A stretch of DNA of 64,000 bases. Source: Halobacillus aidingensis (GTDB lineage: Bacteria > Bacillota > Bacilli > Bacillales > Halobacillaceae). Position numbers and translations under genes: made by a program. The notes under the pieces were generated by a model, which searched no databases, was not told the DNA's origin, and worked only from the letters and a program-made list of their open reading frames with translations. This document shows, one piece after another, positions 1-8,562 of the stretch. Location of the stretch: contig NZ_FNIZ01000003.1 of the NCBI RefSeq assembly GCF_900104185.1, positions 124,001-188,000 on the forward strand. The letters run 5' to 3'. Numbering within the stretch: position 1 is the stretch's first letter; each line of letters opens with the position of its first letter.

Positions 1-1529
1 TCTTTTCCGATCTGTTCGCCCGTGATGTAAGCCGCATGGTTGATGATGGATGAGTTAATATGGACACCACCATTATCCAATTCCATAGGCAGGTCATAGT
101 ATTCATCCATGTGGGAAGGGTACATGCCGTTACCATCTCCGTATGGAACATAGTCTTCGCCTACAGGGTATTTGCTAGGGTTACTCAAGCTTCTTAAAGA
201 CGTTCGTCCGGAAGCAATAGCATCTTCTGCCATAATATCTTCACCGATTTCCCAATCTTCCTCATCGACGAGTGCTCCGAAAATATCAGAGAAGGCTTCG
301 TTTAAAGCCCCGGATTGGAAGCGGTAAAGGAGACCGGCAGAATTTGTTGTGACACCATGGGCCATTTCGTGGGCTGCTACGTCAAGTCCTGCAGAGAGGG
401 GGATGAAGAATTCGCCATCTCCGTCTCCGTATGTCATTTGCTGACCATTCCAGAAAGCATTGTTATAATCTTTACCAAAGTGGACCGTAGACTTGATGGC
501 CATTCCTTCACCATCGATGGAGTTGCGGTCATGTTCTTCTAAATAATACTCGTACACTTTTTCAGAGTTGTAGTGGGCATCGACGGCTGGTTTTTCATAA
601 TCATCTGTAAAGGCCGCATCACGGGAAGAGAACAATTTATCTTGCAAGCCCGCATAGTTCCAACTGTTCTGCCCATCGTAGGTGTAGATACCATCCAGGT
701 TTTCGTGGGATTTGTCATAAAGGTAAAAATCTGTTCCGTTTGCTTCCACACCTTTCTCGTTACTGTGGGAAATGTGAAGGTTGCGATGGTCTCCAAGGAC
801 ACCAGTGCCTGATCCTTTGGAAGATTGATAGCCATCTGCATGCATGATGGCGTTATATTTGTCGATGACTTTACCAGTATTGGCATCTACATAAACGAAC
901 CAGTTTCCTGGGTCTTCCCCAAGGAAGTTCACATTGACTTTATAAGCGAGATGATTTTCATCTTGAAACGGATAGATGACAAGAGTGGATGACGGAGATT
1001 CTACGAATTGTTCGGGAGCATCAACAGCGTCTTTGGCGACTTCTAACCCTTTTGCTTCGCTTAAGGAAGCGTTGGTAGAAATATCGCTTTGTTCAATCCC
1101 TTCGTTGAACTGACCGTTTACAGTCTGGACATGGTTTTCCTTATCATAGTGGACAACCACTTGGTGTCCTTCTACAGGTACGCCATTCTTTTCCTGTTGA
1201 AGTTTCACGTGGGTCATACCAAGGTCATCTTTTGTAATCTCGGCGTTTCCTAAACTATGGTCAGGATCAGCCATTTTGAATTTCTCTTTATTCTTTTTCA
1301 AGTGTGCTTTCGCGGAGTTTTCATTAGCCTTTGTGTATTTTTCACTCTGTTTTTGCTGTACAAAGAATGGACGATTGTCTTTATCCTTATGTACACTTTT
1401 TTGCTGGATCTGTGCGTGAGCTTTTGGACTTGCGTTCTCACTGATCGCATGTGACTGTGTCGGTGCCACCGTTCCCATTAAAAGTGCAGATGACAATACG
1501 GCCATTGGAATCACGTGTTTTTTCTTCAT
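1..1529 (-). CDS. M4 neutral metalloprotease (bacillolysin/thermolysin type), 3' end cut by window
   Basis: Secreted zinc endopeptidase precursor, about 509 codons present. The start at 1529 follows a strong AGGAGG (1536-1541) and a Lys-rich hydrophobic signal peptide. The zinc motif HEMAH lies at 357-371 and the third-ligand motif GALNEAFSDIFG at about 282-316, both in the reading frame that ends at base 1 in the thermolysin-typical NGGVHINSSIINHAAY stretch. About 40-50 C-terminal residues should lie outside the window. The N-terminal half is expected to be the FTP/PepSY propeptide that folds and inhibits the enzyme. A TATAAT-like -10 sits at 1579-1584 (minus). It probably degrades extracellular protein for nutrition. 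The family is certain, the exact name is not. Confidence 0.93.
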   Translation of the reverse strand, partial: MKKKHVIPMAVLSSALLMGTVAPTQSHAISENASPKAHAQIQQKSVHKDKDNRPFFVQQKQSEKYTKANENSAKAHLKKNKEKFKMADPDHSLGNAEITKDDLGMTHVKLQQEKNGVPVEGHQVVVHYDKENHVQTVNGQFNEGIEQSDISTNASLSEAKGLEVAKDAVDAPEQFVESPSSTLVIYPFQDENHLAYKVNVNFLGEDPGNWFVYVDANTGKVIDKYNAIMHADGYQSSKGSGTGVLGDHRNLHISHSNEKGVEANGTDFYLYDKSHENLDGIYTYDGQNSWNYAGLQDKLFSSRDAAFTDDYEKPAVDAHYNSEKVYEYYLEEHDRNSIDGEGMAIKSTVHFGKDYNNAFWNGQQMTYGDGDGEFFIPLSAGLDVAAHEMAHGVTTNSAGLLYRFQSGALNEAFSDIFGALVDEEDWEIGEDIMAEDAIASGRTSLRSLSNPSKYPVGEDYVPYGDGNGMYPSHMDEYYDLPMELDNGGVHINSSIINHAAYITGEQIGK

Positions 1530-1675
1530 AACCAACCTCCTAGCAAGAATGTATCCAATTATAGGTAATAGAGGCTTTATTATACAGAGTAGATTGAACT
1601 GTTTGTATTTTCTGAAAATAATGTCGAATAGAAGTTTGGTATAAGACTTTAATCATGGTTTTTAGACACAATCAC

Positions 1676-1700
1676 CGTCACACGAACATTTCGAGTGACG
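1676..1700. repeat. Short inverted repeat upstream of the M4 protease
   Basis: CGTCAC-a-CGAA, three-base loop, then TTCG-a-GTGACG: 10 pairs with one internal mismatch. There is no T-run on either side, so it is not a typical terminator. It lies about 150 bases upstream of the protease start and could be an operator. The rest of the 304-base gap (1530-1833) holds the ald terminator, a copy of the dispersed ATGACCTGGT element and nothing else I recognise. Confidence 0.4.
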
Positions 1701-1754
1701 AAATAAATTCCAACTATAGAACTAAATCAAAGTGAATTTTTAAATGGAATTATT

Positions 1755-1785
1755 TGTATGACCTGGTACGTAAATATATGGAAGT
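1755..1785 (+). repeat. Dispersed ATGACCTGGT element, copy 1
   Basis: Begins TGTATGACCTGGTAC and ends ATATATGGAAGT. It is nearly identical over 31 bp to the copy at 5677-5707 and shares its first 15 bases with the copy at 38519. It lies just beyond the ald terminator. Confidence 0.7.
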
Positions 1786-1793
1786 CTTTCTAC

Positions 1794-1828
1794 ATAAAAA
1801 AGCTCCTCCACAATTGTGGAGGAGCTTG
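1794..1828 (-). terminator. Terminator of ald
   Basis: AGCTCCTCCACAA/TTGTGGAGGAGCT is a perfect palindrome at 1801-1826. On the minus strand it is followed by a run of T (A-run at 1796-1800 on the plus strand) directly after the ald stop codon. Confidence 0.9.
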
Positions 1829-1833
1829 TCGTA

Positions 1834-2964
1834 TTACACGTGAGCTAAAGTTTGAAGGGCTTCTTTTACTGGCTTGTAATCATAACCAAGATCACGGGCT
1901 ACGGCTTCATAAGTCAAGTGACCATTCGCTGTGTTTACACCTGCTTCAATCGCTTTGTTATCTTCTACAGCTTTGTTTACGCCTTTTGATGCGATTTGCA
2001 AAGCGTATGGAATCGTTACGTTTGTAAGAGCGATCGTCGATGTGCGCGGCACCGCTCCAGGGATGTTTGCCACTGCATAATGAAGAACACCGTGCTTTTC
2101 ATAAATCGGATCATCATGTGTTGTAATGTGATCGACGGTTTCGAAGTTTCCGCCCTGGTCGATGGCGACATCCACGATAACAGAGCCGTCTTTCATTTCT
2201 TTAACCATGTCCTCCGTCACAAGTTTCGGTGCTTTCGCTCCTGGAATAAGAACAGCTCCAACGACCAAGTCCGCGTCTTTAACGGCTTCTGCAATGTTGA
2301 ATGGATTGGACATCATCGTTTGGATATCTGAACCAAACTGATCATCCAGTTCGCGAAGGCGATTTGGATTCAAGTCTAAAACAGTTACGTGTGCACCAAG
2401 GCCGATAGCAATCTTCGCTGCGTTCGTACCAACGATGCCTCCACCGATGATGACGACTTTTCCGCGGGACACTCCAGGAACTCCACTAAGCAGGATTCCT
2501 TTTCCACCGAAGGATTTTTCAAGGTATTGAGCTCCAACTTGTGTCGCCATTCGTCCGGCTACTTCACTCATTGGAGTAAGAAGTGGAAGTTTGTTATCGA
2601 CCGCTACTGTTTCATAGGCAATCGCCGTCACTTCGTTTTCTACTAACGCTTTTGTCAGTTCAGGTTCCGCTGCAAGGTGAAGGTATGTGAACAAAATAAG
2701 TCCTTTACGGAAGTATCCATATTCAGATGGAAGCGGTTCTTTTACTTTCATGACCATTTCTGAATTCGACCAAATATCGGAAGCGGTTTCAACAATCTCA
2801 GCGCCAGCATCACGATATTCTTGGTCTGTAAAATTACTGCCTGTTCCGGCCTGGGTTTCGATGCGGATCGTGTGTCCGGCTTTCATGAGATTGATGACAC
2901 CTGAAGGCGTAATCGCTACGCGGTTTTCATTATTTTTAATTTCTCTTGGAATTCCGATAATCAT
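1834..2964 (-). CDS. ald: Alanine dehydrogenase
   Basis: NAD-dependent L-alanine dehydrogenase, 376 residues, the usual length. It interconverts alanine and pyruvate plus ammonia, for alanine catabolism and during sporulation. The N-terminus [17 protein letters not shown] is diagnostic. The substrate-domain motif with Lys ([12 protein letters not shown]) is near residue 70 and the Rossmann glycine motif ([16 protein letters not shown]) near 170. The start at 2964 has an AAAGGTGG Shine-Dalgarno 8 bases upstream. Upstream on the same strand is a PucR-type regulator resembling B. subtilis AdeR, the ald activator. The promoter region shows a TATACT-like -10 but no good -35, which would fit activator dependence. 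Confidence 0.97.
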   Translation of the reverse strand: MIIGIPREIKNNENRVAITPSGVINLMKAGHTIRIETQAGTGSNFTDQEYRDAGAEIVETASDIWSNSEMVMKVKEPLPSEYGYFRKGLILFTYLHLAAEPELTKALVENEVTAIAYETVAVDNKLPLLTPMSEVAGRMATQVGAQYLEKSFGGKGILLSGVPGVSRGKVVIIGGGIVGTNAAKIAIGLGAHVTVLDLNPNRLRELDDQFGSDIQTMMSNPFNIAEAVKDADLVVGAVLIPGAKAPKLVTEDMVKEMKDGSVIVDVAIDQGGNFETVDHITTHDDPIYEKHGVLHYAVANIPGAVPRTSTIALTNVTIPYALQIASKGVNKAVEDNKAIEAGVNTANGHLTYEAVARDLGYDYKPVKEALQTLAHV

Positions 2965-3041
2965 GGGGAACGTCCACCTTTCAAATTGAATGTAACCAAA
3001 GTATAGCTCTCAAGCCTGACTTTTTGTTTAGTTGAAAATGA

Positions 3042-3086
3042 AAAAATAAACAGGAGGATTTGTGTAAAATCACAAATCCTCCTGTT
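3042..3086 (-). terminator. Terminator overlapping the end of the PucR regulator gene
   Basis: Perfect 16-bp inverted repeat: arms 3049-3064 and 3071-3086, loop 3065-3070, then a T-run on the minus strand (3042-3047). The stop codon (3070-3072) and the last few codons of the regulator lie inside the hairpin. Confidence 0.85.
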
Positions 3087-4320
3087 CGTTCTCATAAATC
3101 AGTAAATCAAGGTAAAGCATTGTCTTCTGATTCATATCCTTGAAGTCGATGCTGCCGATGTCTTTGATCCGCTTCAGCCGGTAGTTCAATGTATTGGTAT
3201 GAATATGCATATGGGCTGCGGCCTGATGGACATTACTGTTTTTCTCAAGAAAAACCTTTAATGTCTCAAGCAACATGGAGTTGTTCCGTTCATCGTATGC
3301 TTTGATATTGGTCAAGGCATCGTTTTTGTAGTTTTCCCGTTTTTGAAGGGCAGACAGTTCATTAAGGAATTGATAGACACCAAGGTCCTGGTAGTTATCG
3401 ACATGCTGCAGCCCTGTGGAATACTGTTCTTTCAAGTCTAGAACTTTTAAAGCCTGCTTGTAACTGTCACTGATCAATGTCGGCGAGTCATAAATCAGCC
3501 CGAAAGCCCCTTTTAAATCCTCAAAGTTAAGGCGTTCTTTCATCTTTTGTGTGAATTCACGAATAAAAGCCTGGTTCATTTCGTTCGCATCTTCTTTATT
3601 ATCTGTTCGAACAAGGAGAATGAGCTGTTGATCATCAAAGATCCGGTTCACAACACGGGTTTGGTGGAGGGTTTCTGTTAAGTAATAGGCATGGCGCTCC
3701 ACCGCCTGACTCATTTCTTCTGTGAACTCGAATACAGCTACACAAAGCTGCCCCTGCAAATTCATATGAAATCTCTTGGCCAAGCGTTTGATATCCGCCT
3801 GGTTTTGGAGAGAGCCTGTCAGCAGCTGCCAGAAAAATTCTTTTCGATTTTCCTCTGTTTTTTTCTTTTTCGCCTGTTGTCTCAGTAGGTGGTGGCTGAC
3901 CCATTGAGCGGCTTCCTTCATCTCTTCCAAATGTTCTGCTGTTACGGAGAGGTCGTTCGTTTGTGCCCAGATGAAGCCCAGGATTTCGTTATTTTTGCGA
4001 ACGGAAATCGCTAATCTGTGACCGAGGCCGATCGCATCAATTTTTTTCACAATGAGTGGCTGGTCGCTTTCGAAAAGCTTGGCCATGATTCCTTGTTTCC
4101 ATAAACCATTGATCACATGTTCAGGTACTTTCCGTCTCATAATGGTTGCGGTTCTTGCTTCGTCCACATTTTTCTCATGTTTGCTGTAAGAGACGATGCG
4201 GTGATTGGCATCCTCAATGGTGACCGGACATCCTAAGGTTTCCGCAATGCTGTCGGCAAGCCCCTCTGGGGAATCGATGTAATCTTTATATGAATAGTTC
4301 AAGTTTGATGAATGTTTCAT
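3070..4320 (-). CDS. adeR: PucR-family transcriptional regulator, AdeR-like activator of ald
   Basis: 416 residues. The N-terminal half looks like a sensory domain (VTIEDANHRIVSYSKHE, then a GAF-like IGLGHRLAISVRKNNEILGF). The middle matches the GGDEF-like region of CdaR/PucR proteins. The C-terminus carries the PucR helix-turn-helix (VHQAAAHMHIHTNTLNYRLKRI, about residues 365-387). The start at 4320 has AAGGAG 7 bases upstream. It sits directly upstream of ald in the same orientation with its own terminator between them. In B. subtilis AdeR (YukF) is adjacent to ald and activates it with alanine, so the same job is inferred here. The symbol rests on family plus neighbourhood. Confidence 0.8.
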   Translation of the reverse strand: MKHSSNLNYSYKDYIDSPEGLADSIAETLGCPVTIEDANHRIVSYSKHEKNVDEARTATIMRRKVPEHVINGLWKQGIMAKLFESDQPLIVKKIDAIGLGHRLAISVRKNNEILGFIWAQTNDLSVTAEHLEEMKEAAQWVSHHLLRQQAKKKKTEENRKEFFWQLLTGSLQNQADIKRLAKRFHMNLQGQLCVAVFEFTEEMSQAVERHAYYLTETLHQTRVVNRIFDDQQLILLVRTDNKEDANEMNQAFIREFTQKMKERLNFEDLKGAFGLIYDSPTLISDSYKQALKVLDLKEQYSTGLQHVDNYQDLGVYQFLNELSALQKRENYKNDALTNIKAYDERNNSMLLETLKVFLEKNSNVHQAAAHMHIHTNTLNYRLKRIKDIGSIDFKDMNQKTMLYLDLLIYENEQEDL

Positions 4321-4493
4321 AGCGGTACTCCTTATGGTGTGAATACCTTTATATTATCATTGATTCTCGTATAGAAACATCCATTTTCCTATTGAAGTAT
4401 TTGTTGAATTGAACGAATATAGGAGAGGGGATTTGTTGATTTCACCAAATAACCGAAAGCGCCTTCATGGTAAGCTGATTCTACACATTTGAT

Positions 4494-4508
4494 ATGAAAG
4501 CGTTTAAC
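4494..4508 (+). promoter_or_regulatory. Candidate cre site upstream of the YkvI-like gene
   Basis: ATGAAAGCGTTTAAC matches the CcpA consensus WTGNAANCGNWNNCW except near its 3' end. It is 46 bases before the start codon. Suggestive only. Confidence 0.3.
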
Positions 4509-4554
4509 TTAAACGATCGACGACCAGACATTTATGAATATAGGAGGATTTATC

Positions 4555-5631
4555 GTGAAAAAAATATTCAAAATTGCGAGCGCTTTTATAGGAATCATCG
4601 TCGGTGCGGGATTTGCATCGGGACAGGAAATACTTCAATACTTTACGAGTTTCGGCTATTTAGGTACGATCGGTACGATTATCTCAACAGCTCTGTTCGC
4701 TTATATGGGTATGATGCTTGTGAAACTTGGAACAAGGACGCAGGCTACTTCTCATAAGGAAGCGGTATATAAAGTGAGTGGAAACAAGTGGCTTGGACGG
4801 ATTGTTGATTATGTCATCATTCTGACCCTGTTTGGAGTGGGAGTCGTCATGATTGCAGGAGCGGGTTCGATTCCAAGTCAACAATTCGGGCTGCCGCCGC
4901 TCGTCGGTATCATTTTCATGAGTGTGATCGTTATGGCAACAATCATGATGAATGTGGACAAAGTCGTCAACGTCATCGGCAGTATTACACCGTTTTTAAT
5001 TATCACGGTCTTAATCATATCCGGATACAGCTTGTTTACCATGGAACAGCCTTTCAGTAATTTGAATGCAGTGGCTGTGGAGCAACCCTCCGCTTTATCC
5101 AACTGGTTTATTTCAGCCATCAATTACGTATCCTTTAACGTGGCCGTAGGGGCTTCGATGTCCTTATTGATGGGAGGAAATGAGAAGGATGAACGAACGT
5201 CTGCGCTCGGTGGATTGTTCGGTGGATTAGGGCTCGGGATTATGATTGTAATCAGTCACCTGGCCATCTTCTCTAAAATAGATGCTGTCGCGTCTTATGA
5301 TATGCCGCTTCTGGCACTTGTTGATAACCTCTCTCCAGTATTAGGAACGTTCTACTCAATCGTTTTGTTCGGGATGGTCTTCAATACAGCAGTCAGCATG
5401 TTCTTCTCCTTTGCTGCTCGTTATACAGAAGTCGGGACAAGCCAGCATAAGAAATTCGTTCTCATTACAGGAGTCGTCGCTTTCGGGCTTAGTTTCGTAG
5501 GGTTTACAGAACTTGTCGCGTTCTTCTACCCATTGATCGGGTATATGGGACTGTTCTTAATTCTAGCTCTGGTCACAGCACCTTTCCGACTCAAAAAAGA
5601 ACACAAAAAAACAGAACGCTTATCTGCATAA
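4555..5631 (+). CDS. ykvI: YkvI-type membrane transporter
   Basis: Polytopic inner-membrane protein of 358 residues with about ten hydrophobic segments, of the uncharacterised YkvI family distantly related to amino-acid/sodium symporters of the APC fold. The first helix carries AFIGIIVGAGFASGQEILQYF, typical of the family. A GTG start at 4555 is chosen because AGGAGG at 4542-4547 is correctly spaced for it; an ATG at 4534 in the same frame lies before the ribosome site. The gene is divergent from the adeR/ald pair, with a cre-like site upstream, and ends in its own terminator. Substrate unknown; proximity to alanine genes is only a hint. Confidence 0.85.
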   Translation: MKKIFKIASAFIGIIVGAGFASGQEILQYFTSFGYLGTIGTIISTALFAYMGMMLVKLGTRTQATSHKEAVYKVSGNKWLGRIVDYVIILTLFGVGVVMIAGAGSIPSQQFGLPPLVGIIFMSVIVMATIMMNVDKVVNVIGSITPFLIITVLIISGYSLFTMEQPFSNLNAVAVEQPSALSNWFISAINYVSFNVAVGASMSLLMGGNEKDERTSALGGLFGGLGLGIMIVISHLAIFSKIDAVASYDMPLLALVDNLSPVLGTFYSIVLFGMVFNTAVSMFFSFAARYTEVGTSQHKKFVLITGVVAFGLSFVGFTELVAFFYPLIGYMGLFLILALVTAPFRLKKEHKKTERLSA

Positions 5632-5639
5632 ATTTAAAA

Positions 5640-5668
5640 GAAGACCACCTCGCAAGAGGTGGTCTTTT
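5640..5668 (+). terminator. Terminator of the ykvI-like gene
   Basis: AAGACCACCT/AGGTGGTCTT stem with a six-base loop followed by T residues, nine bases after the stop codon. Confidence 0.85.
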
Positions 5669-5676
5669 CCAATATC

Positions 5677-5707
5677 TGTATGACCTGGTACAACAAATAA
5701 TGGAAGT
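5677..5707 (+). repeat. Dispersed ATGACCTGGT element, copy 2
   Basis: TGTATGACCTGGTAC at the left end and ATGGAAGT at the right, matching the copy at 1755-1785 closely. It lies between the ykvI terminator and the oligo-1,6-glucosidase gene. Confidence 0.7.
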
Positions 5708-5732
5708 CACCTGCGCTTTTGCGTTATGGTTA

Positions 5733-5750
5733 TATGAGAAGGTTCTCATA
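5733..5750. promoter_or_regulatory. Palindrome next to the ribosome site of the glucosidase gene, possible operator
   Basis: TATGAGAA-GG-TTCTCATA, eight perfect pairs around two bases, ends just before the AGGGAG ribosome site. Operator-like symmetry. The binding protein is unknown. Confidence 0.4.
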
Positions 5751-5764
5751 AGGGAGTGGTAGAT

Positions 5765-7414
5765 ATGAATAATCAAGAGTGGTGGAAGAAGAGTGTCGTC
5801 TATCAAATTTATCCGAAGAGTTTTAATGATACGAATGGGGATGGAATTGGTGATATCCCTGGAATTATTGAGAAGCTGGATTACTTGAAAGAGCTTGGGG
5901 TGGACGTCCTTTGGCTGTCCCCGGTCTATGATTCTCCACAAGAAGATAATGGCTATGATATCCGCAACTACCGCCAAGTGGATGATCTTTTTGGAAATAT
6001 GGAAGATTTGGAGCGGCTTTTGGAAGAAGCTCATAAAAGAGATTTGAAGTTGGTCATGGACCTCGTTGTGAATCACACGTCTGATGAACACCCATGGTTT
6101 GTAGAGTCTTCGAAAAGCAAGGACAACCCGTATCGTGACTACTACATATGGAAAGATGGGAAAGAGAACGGGGAGCCACCGACAAACTGGAACTCTGTTT
6201 TCGGTGGTCCGGCCTGGGAATATGATGAAACGACAGGTCAATATTATTTGCACATCTTTGCGAAAAAGCAGCCTGACTTGAATTGGGAAAATCCGAATTT
6301 GAGGGAAGATGTGTACGACATGATGAAGTTTTGGCTTGATAAAGGAATGGACGGGTTCCGTATGGATGTCATCAACTTTATCTCTAAGGATCCGGAATAT
6401 CAGGATGGAGAGAACGGGGATGGGAGCCCGTATTTTATGAACGGCCCGCGTGTCCATGAATTTTTGCAGGAAATGAATCAGGAAGTTTTATCAAATTATG
6501 ATGTCATGACAGTCGGCGAAATGCCTGGGGCTTCTCCTGAAGATGCGAAGCGTTACACAGATCCAGAGAATGAAGAATTGAATATGATTTTTACATTCGA
6601 GCATATGGACTTGGATTCGAACGGGGATAAGTGGAATTGGACGGATTTAAACCTTGTAGACTTGAAGGAGAATTTTGAAAAGTGGCAGACGTCGCTACAT
6701 GGTGTTGGTTGGAACAGCTTATACTGGAACAACCATGACCAGCCGCGTATTGTTTCACGTTTCGGTGATGACGGGGAGTACCGTGTGAAATCAGCAAAAA
6801 TGCTCGCCATTTGTCTGCACATGATGCAGGGGACTCCTTACATTTACCAAGGGGAAGAGCTTGGGATGACCAACGTTAACTTTGAAACGCTCGAAGAGTA
6901 CCGGGATATCGAGCTTTTGAACATGTATAAAGAGAAGAAGGAAAAAGGGTGGTCCCACGAAGATCTCATGAAAGCCATCTATGTGAAAGGCCGGGATAAT
7001 GCCCGGACACCGATGCAGTGGAACGATAAGGAGAATGGTGGTTTTACGAATGGAACCCCATGGCTCCAGGTGAATCCGAATTATAGAGAGATTAATGCGG
7101 AGCGCGCACTGGAAGATAAAAACTCTGTGTTTTATTTCTATCAACAGTTAATCCGTTTGAGAAAAGAGATGGATATGATTACAGACGGACGATTTGAGCT
7201 GTTGATGAGAGAAGATCCGAACGTTTTTGCTTATAAGCGTGTTGGGGATGAAGGAAGTCTTCTGGTTGTTTGTAACTTTTCTTCAGAAGAAGTGACATTA
7301 GATGATGGTATTGTAAAAGAAATCGAAGGCAAGCCTGTTGTTATTACGAACGAAACGGAATCAACACATCGCCGTGGATTGGCTCCTTTTGAAGGAACAG
7401 TATATAGACTTTAA
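5765..7414 (+). CDS. malL: Oligo-1,6-glucosidase (GH13, isomaltase type)
   Basis: Cytoplasmic GH13_31 alpha-glucosidase, 549 residues, no signal peptide. The catalytic triad is visible: nucleophile Asp201 in DGFRMDVIN, acid/base Glu252 in TVGEMPG, transition-state Asp325 in NNHDQPR. Val202 right after the nucleophile is the residue linked to alpha-1,6 specificity in this family (Thr/Ala in alpha-1,4 enzymes). It should release glucose from isomaltose-type and short branched oligosaccharides. ATG 5765 is preferred over the in-frame GTG 5756 because AGGGAG at 5751-5756 would overlap the GTG. Trehalose-6-phosphate hydrolase is the main alternative, but DVINFISKDPEYQDG fits isomaltases better. 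It is monocistronic, with its own terminator. Confidence 0.88.
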   Translation: MNNQEWWKKSVVYQIYPKSFNDTNGDGIGDIPGIIEKLDYLKELGVDVLWLSPVYDSPQEDNGYDIRNYRQVDDLFGNMEDLERLLEEAHKRDLKLVMDLVVNHTSDEHPWFVESSKSKDNPYRDYYIWKDGKENGEPPTNWNSVFGGPAWEYDETTGQYYLHIFAKKQPDLNWENPNLREDVYDMMKFWLDKGMDGFRMDVINFISKDPEYQDGENGDGSPYFMNGPRVHEFLQEMNQEVLSNYDVMTVGEMPGASPEDAKRYTDPENEELNMIFTFEHMDLDSNGDKWNWTDLNLVDLKENFEKWQTSLHGVGWNSLYWNNHDQPRIVSRFGDDGEYRVKSAKMLAICLHMMQGTPYIYQGEELGMTNVNFETLEEYRDIELLNMYKEKKEKGWSHEDLMKAIYVKGRDNARTPMQWNDKENGGFTNGTPWLQVNPNYREINAERALEDKNSVFYFYQQLIRLRKEMDMITDGRFELLMREDPNVFAYKRVGDEGSLLVVCNFSSEEVTLDDGIVKEIEGKPVVITNETESTHRRGLAPFEGTVYRL

Positions 7415-7424
7415 TGGAAATAAT

Positions 7425-7473
7425 AACCACACCAGGTCATCCAAATATTGGATGACCTGGTGTGGTTTTTTTA
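7425..7473 (+). terminator. Terminator of malL, built from an ATGACCTGGT element
   Basis: About 20 paired bases (AACCACACCAGGTCATCCAA and its complement) around a three-base loop, then seven T. The arms contain ACCAGGTCAT/ATGACCTGGT, so this terminator is one copy (number 3) of the dispersed repeat. Confidence 0.9.
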
Positions 7474-7542
7474 ATTGGTATTGAGTCATTTCATTTGAAT
7501 AAACCTCATTTGAAATAACATTACAGTTTTTTAAAACACATG

Positions 7543-7571
7543 TTGACATAAAAATTCAAAAAATTTATAAT
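7543..7571 (+). promoter_or_regulatory. Sigma-A promoter of the MurNAc operon
   Basis: TTGACA at 7543-7548, 17-base spacer, TATAAT at 7566-7571: a perfect match to the vegetative consensus, 29 bases before the kinase start codon. Confidence 0.85.
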
Positions 7572-7599
7572 AAAGCCAACAAAGATTTGGAGGAAGTCG

Positions 7600-8544
7600 A
7601 TGAACTACGTGATTGGAATAGACGGAGGCGGGACGAAAACGACGTGCCTGTTCCTTGAAGCAGATCACTATACATACCCAGAACAACCAAAAGTTGTCCA
7701 GGGGCCGGGGACCAACCCTCATCAAATCGGTTTTGATGAAGCGGGTAAGCGTTTGAAGGCTCTTATTGAAAAAGGATTACAAACATTCAACTTAGATTCT
7801 GCACAAATCATTGGCGTTGGCTTCGGACTTGCTGGTATAGGTAGACCAGAAGACGAACAAGAAATGAATAAGATTGTGCAGGATATTTTTTTAGGTTTAT
7901 CATTTTCAGAAAATTGCAATTCGTTCATTGGGTCTGATAGTTTAGCCGCACTGAAAGGAGCGCTTTCTCCCCAAAAGGAGGTCGGCATCCTCGTCATCTC
8001 TGGGACAGGATCGAATGCTGTTGGCGTTAATCGTGATGGATCCACTCATAAATGTGGTGGTTGGGGACATCTGATCGGGGATGAAGGCAGTGGTTATCAC
8101 CTTTCTTTGAAAGCGTTATCATGTATAGCGAAAGCAGCGGATGGACGTGGGGAAGAAACACTTCTTACTCGGCTTGTGTTGGAAAAATTAAATCTCTATA
8201 ACCCTGAAGACCTTGTCCGTTACATATATGGGAGGACACACGAAAAACACGAAATAGCGAAGCTTGCGACATGCGTGATTGAAGCATCGGAACGACAGGA
8301 TGAAGTCGCGGTAATGATATTGCAAGAAGCGGCGTATGAACTCGTTTTACATGTAGAAAGTATCGCTCGACGCGGTTTTGAAAGAGATACAGCTATTACA
8401 GCGGCAGGGTCTATTTTCAAGCATTCAAAAGTTTTGAAACAGCATTTCATCCAACAGATTGAAACAAAAGGGTTAGGTGTATATCGAGAGCCCTATGCTC
8501 CACCTGAGTTTGGAGCAGCGATGTTAGCAATCCCGGAAAATTAA
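7600..8544 (+). CDS. murK: N-acetylglucosamine/N-acetylmuramic acid kinase (BadF/BcrA ATPase family)
   Basis: 314-residue cytoplasmic sugar kinase of the ASKHA fold. The phosphate-1 motif DGGGTKTTC is at residues 8-16, the phosphate-2 region (GTGSNAVGVNRDG) near 140 and the conserved GWGHLIGDEGSGYHL, typical of GlcNAc kinases, follows. It should phosphorylate amino sugars that enter unphosphorylated. It is first gene of an operon that continues with murQ and an ABC importer. This matters because an ABC-imported MurNAc, unlike PTS-imported MurNAc, needs a kinase before MurQ can act. MurK proteins of Clostridium act on both MurNAc and GlcNAc. Which sugar is preferred here cannot be read from sequence. 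RBS GGAGG 7 bases before ATG. Confidence 0.85.
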   Translation: MNYVIGIDGGGTKTTCLFLEADHYTYPEQPKVVQGPGTNPHQIGFDEAGKRLKALIEKGLQTFNLDSAQIIGVGFGLAGIGRPEDEQEMNKIVQDIFLGLSFSENCNSFIGSDSLAALKGALSPQKEVGILVISGTGSNAVGVNRDGSTHKCGGWGHLIGDEGSGYHLSLKALSCIAKAADGRGEETLLTRLVLEKLNLYNPEDLVRYIYGRTHEKHEIAKLATCVIEASERQDEVAVMILQEAAYELVLHVESIARRGFERDTAITAAGSIFKHSKVLKQHFIQQIETKGLGVYREPYAPPEFGAAMLAIPEN

Positions 8545-8562
8545 TCAAAGGTGGTGCCAAAG

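Noticed and set aside
5765-7414. Trehalose-6-phosphate hydrolase (treA/treC)
   Set aside because: Active-site surroundings match oligo-1,6-glucosidase better and there is no trehalose PTS or TreR gene nearby.
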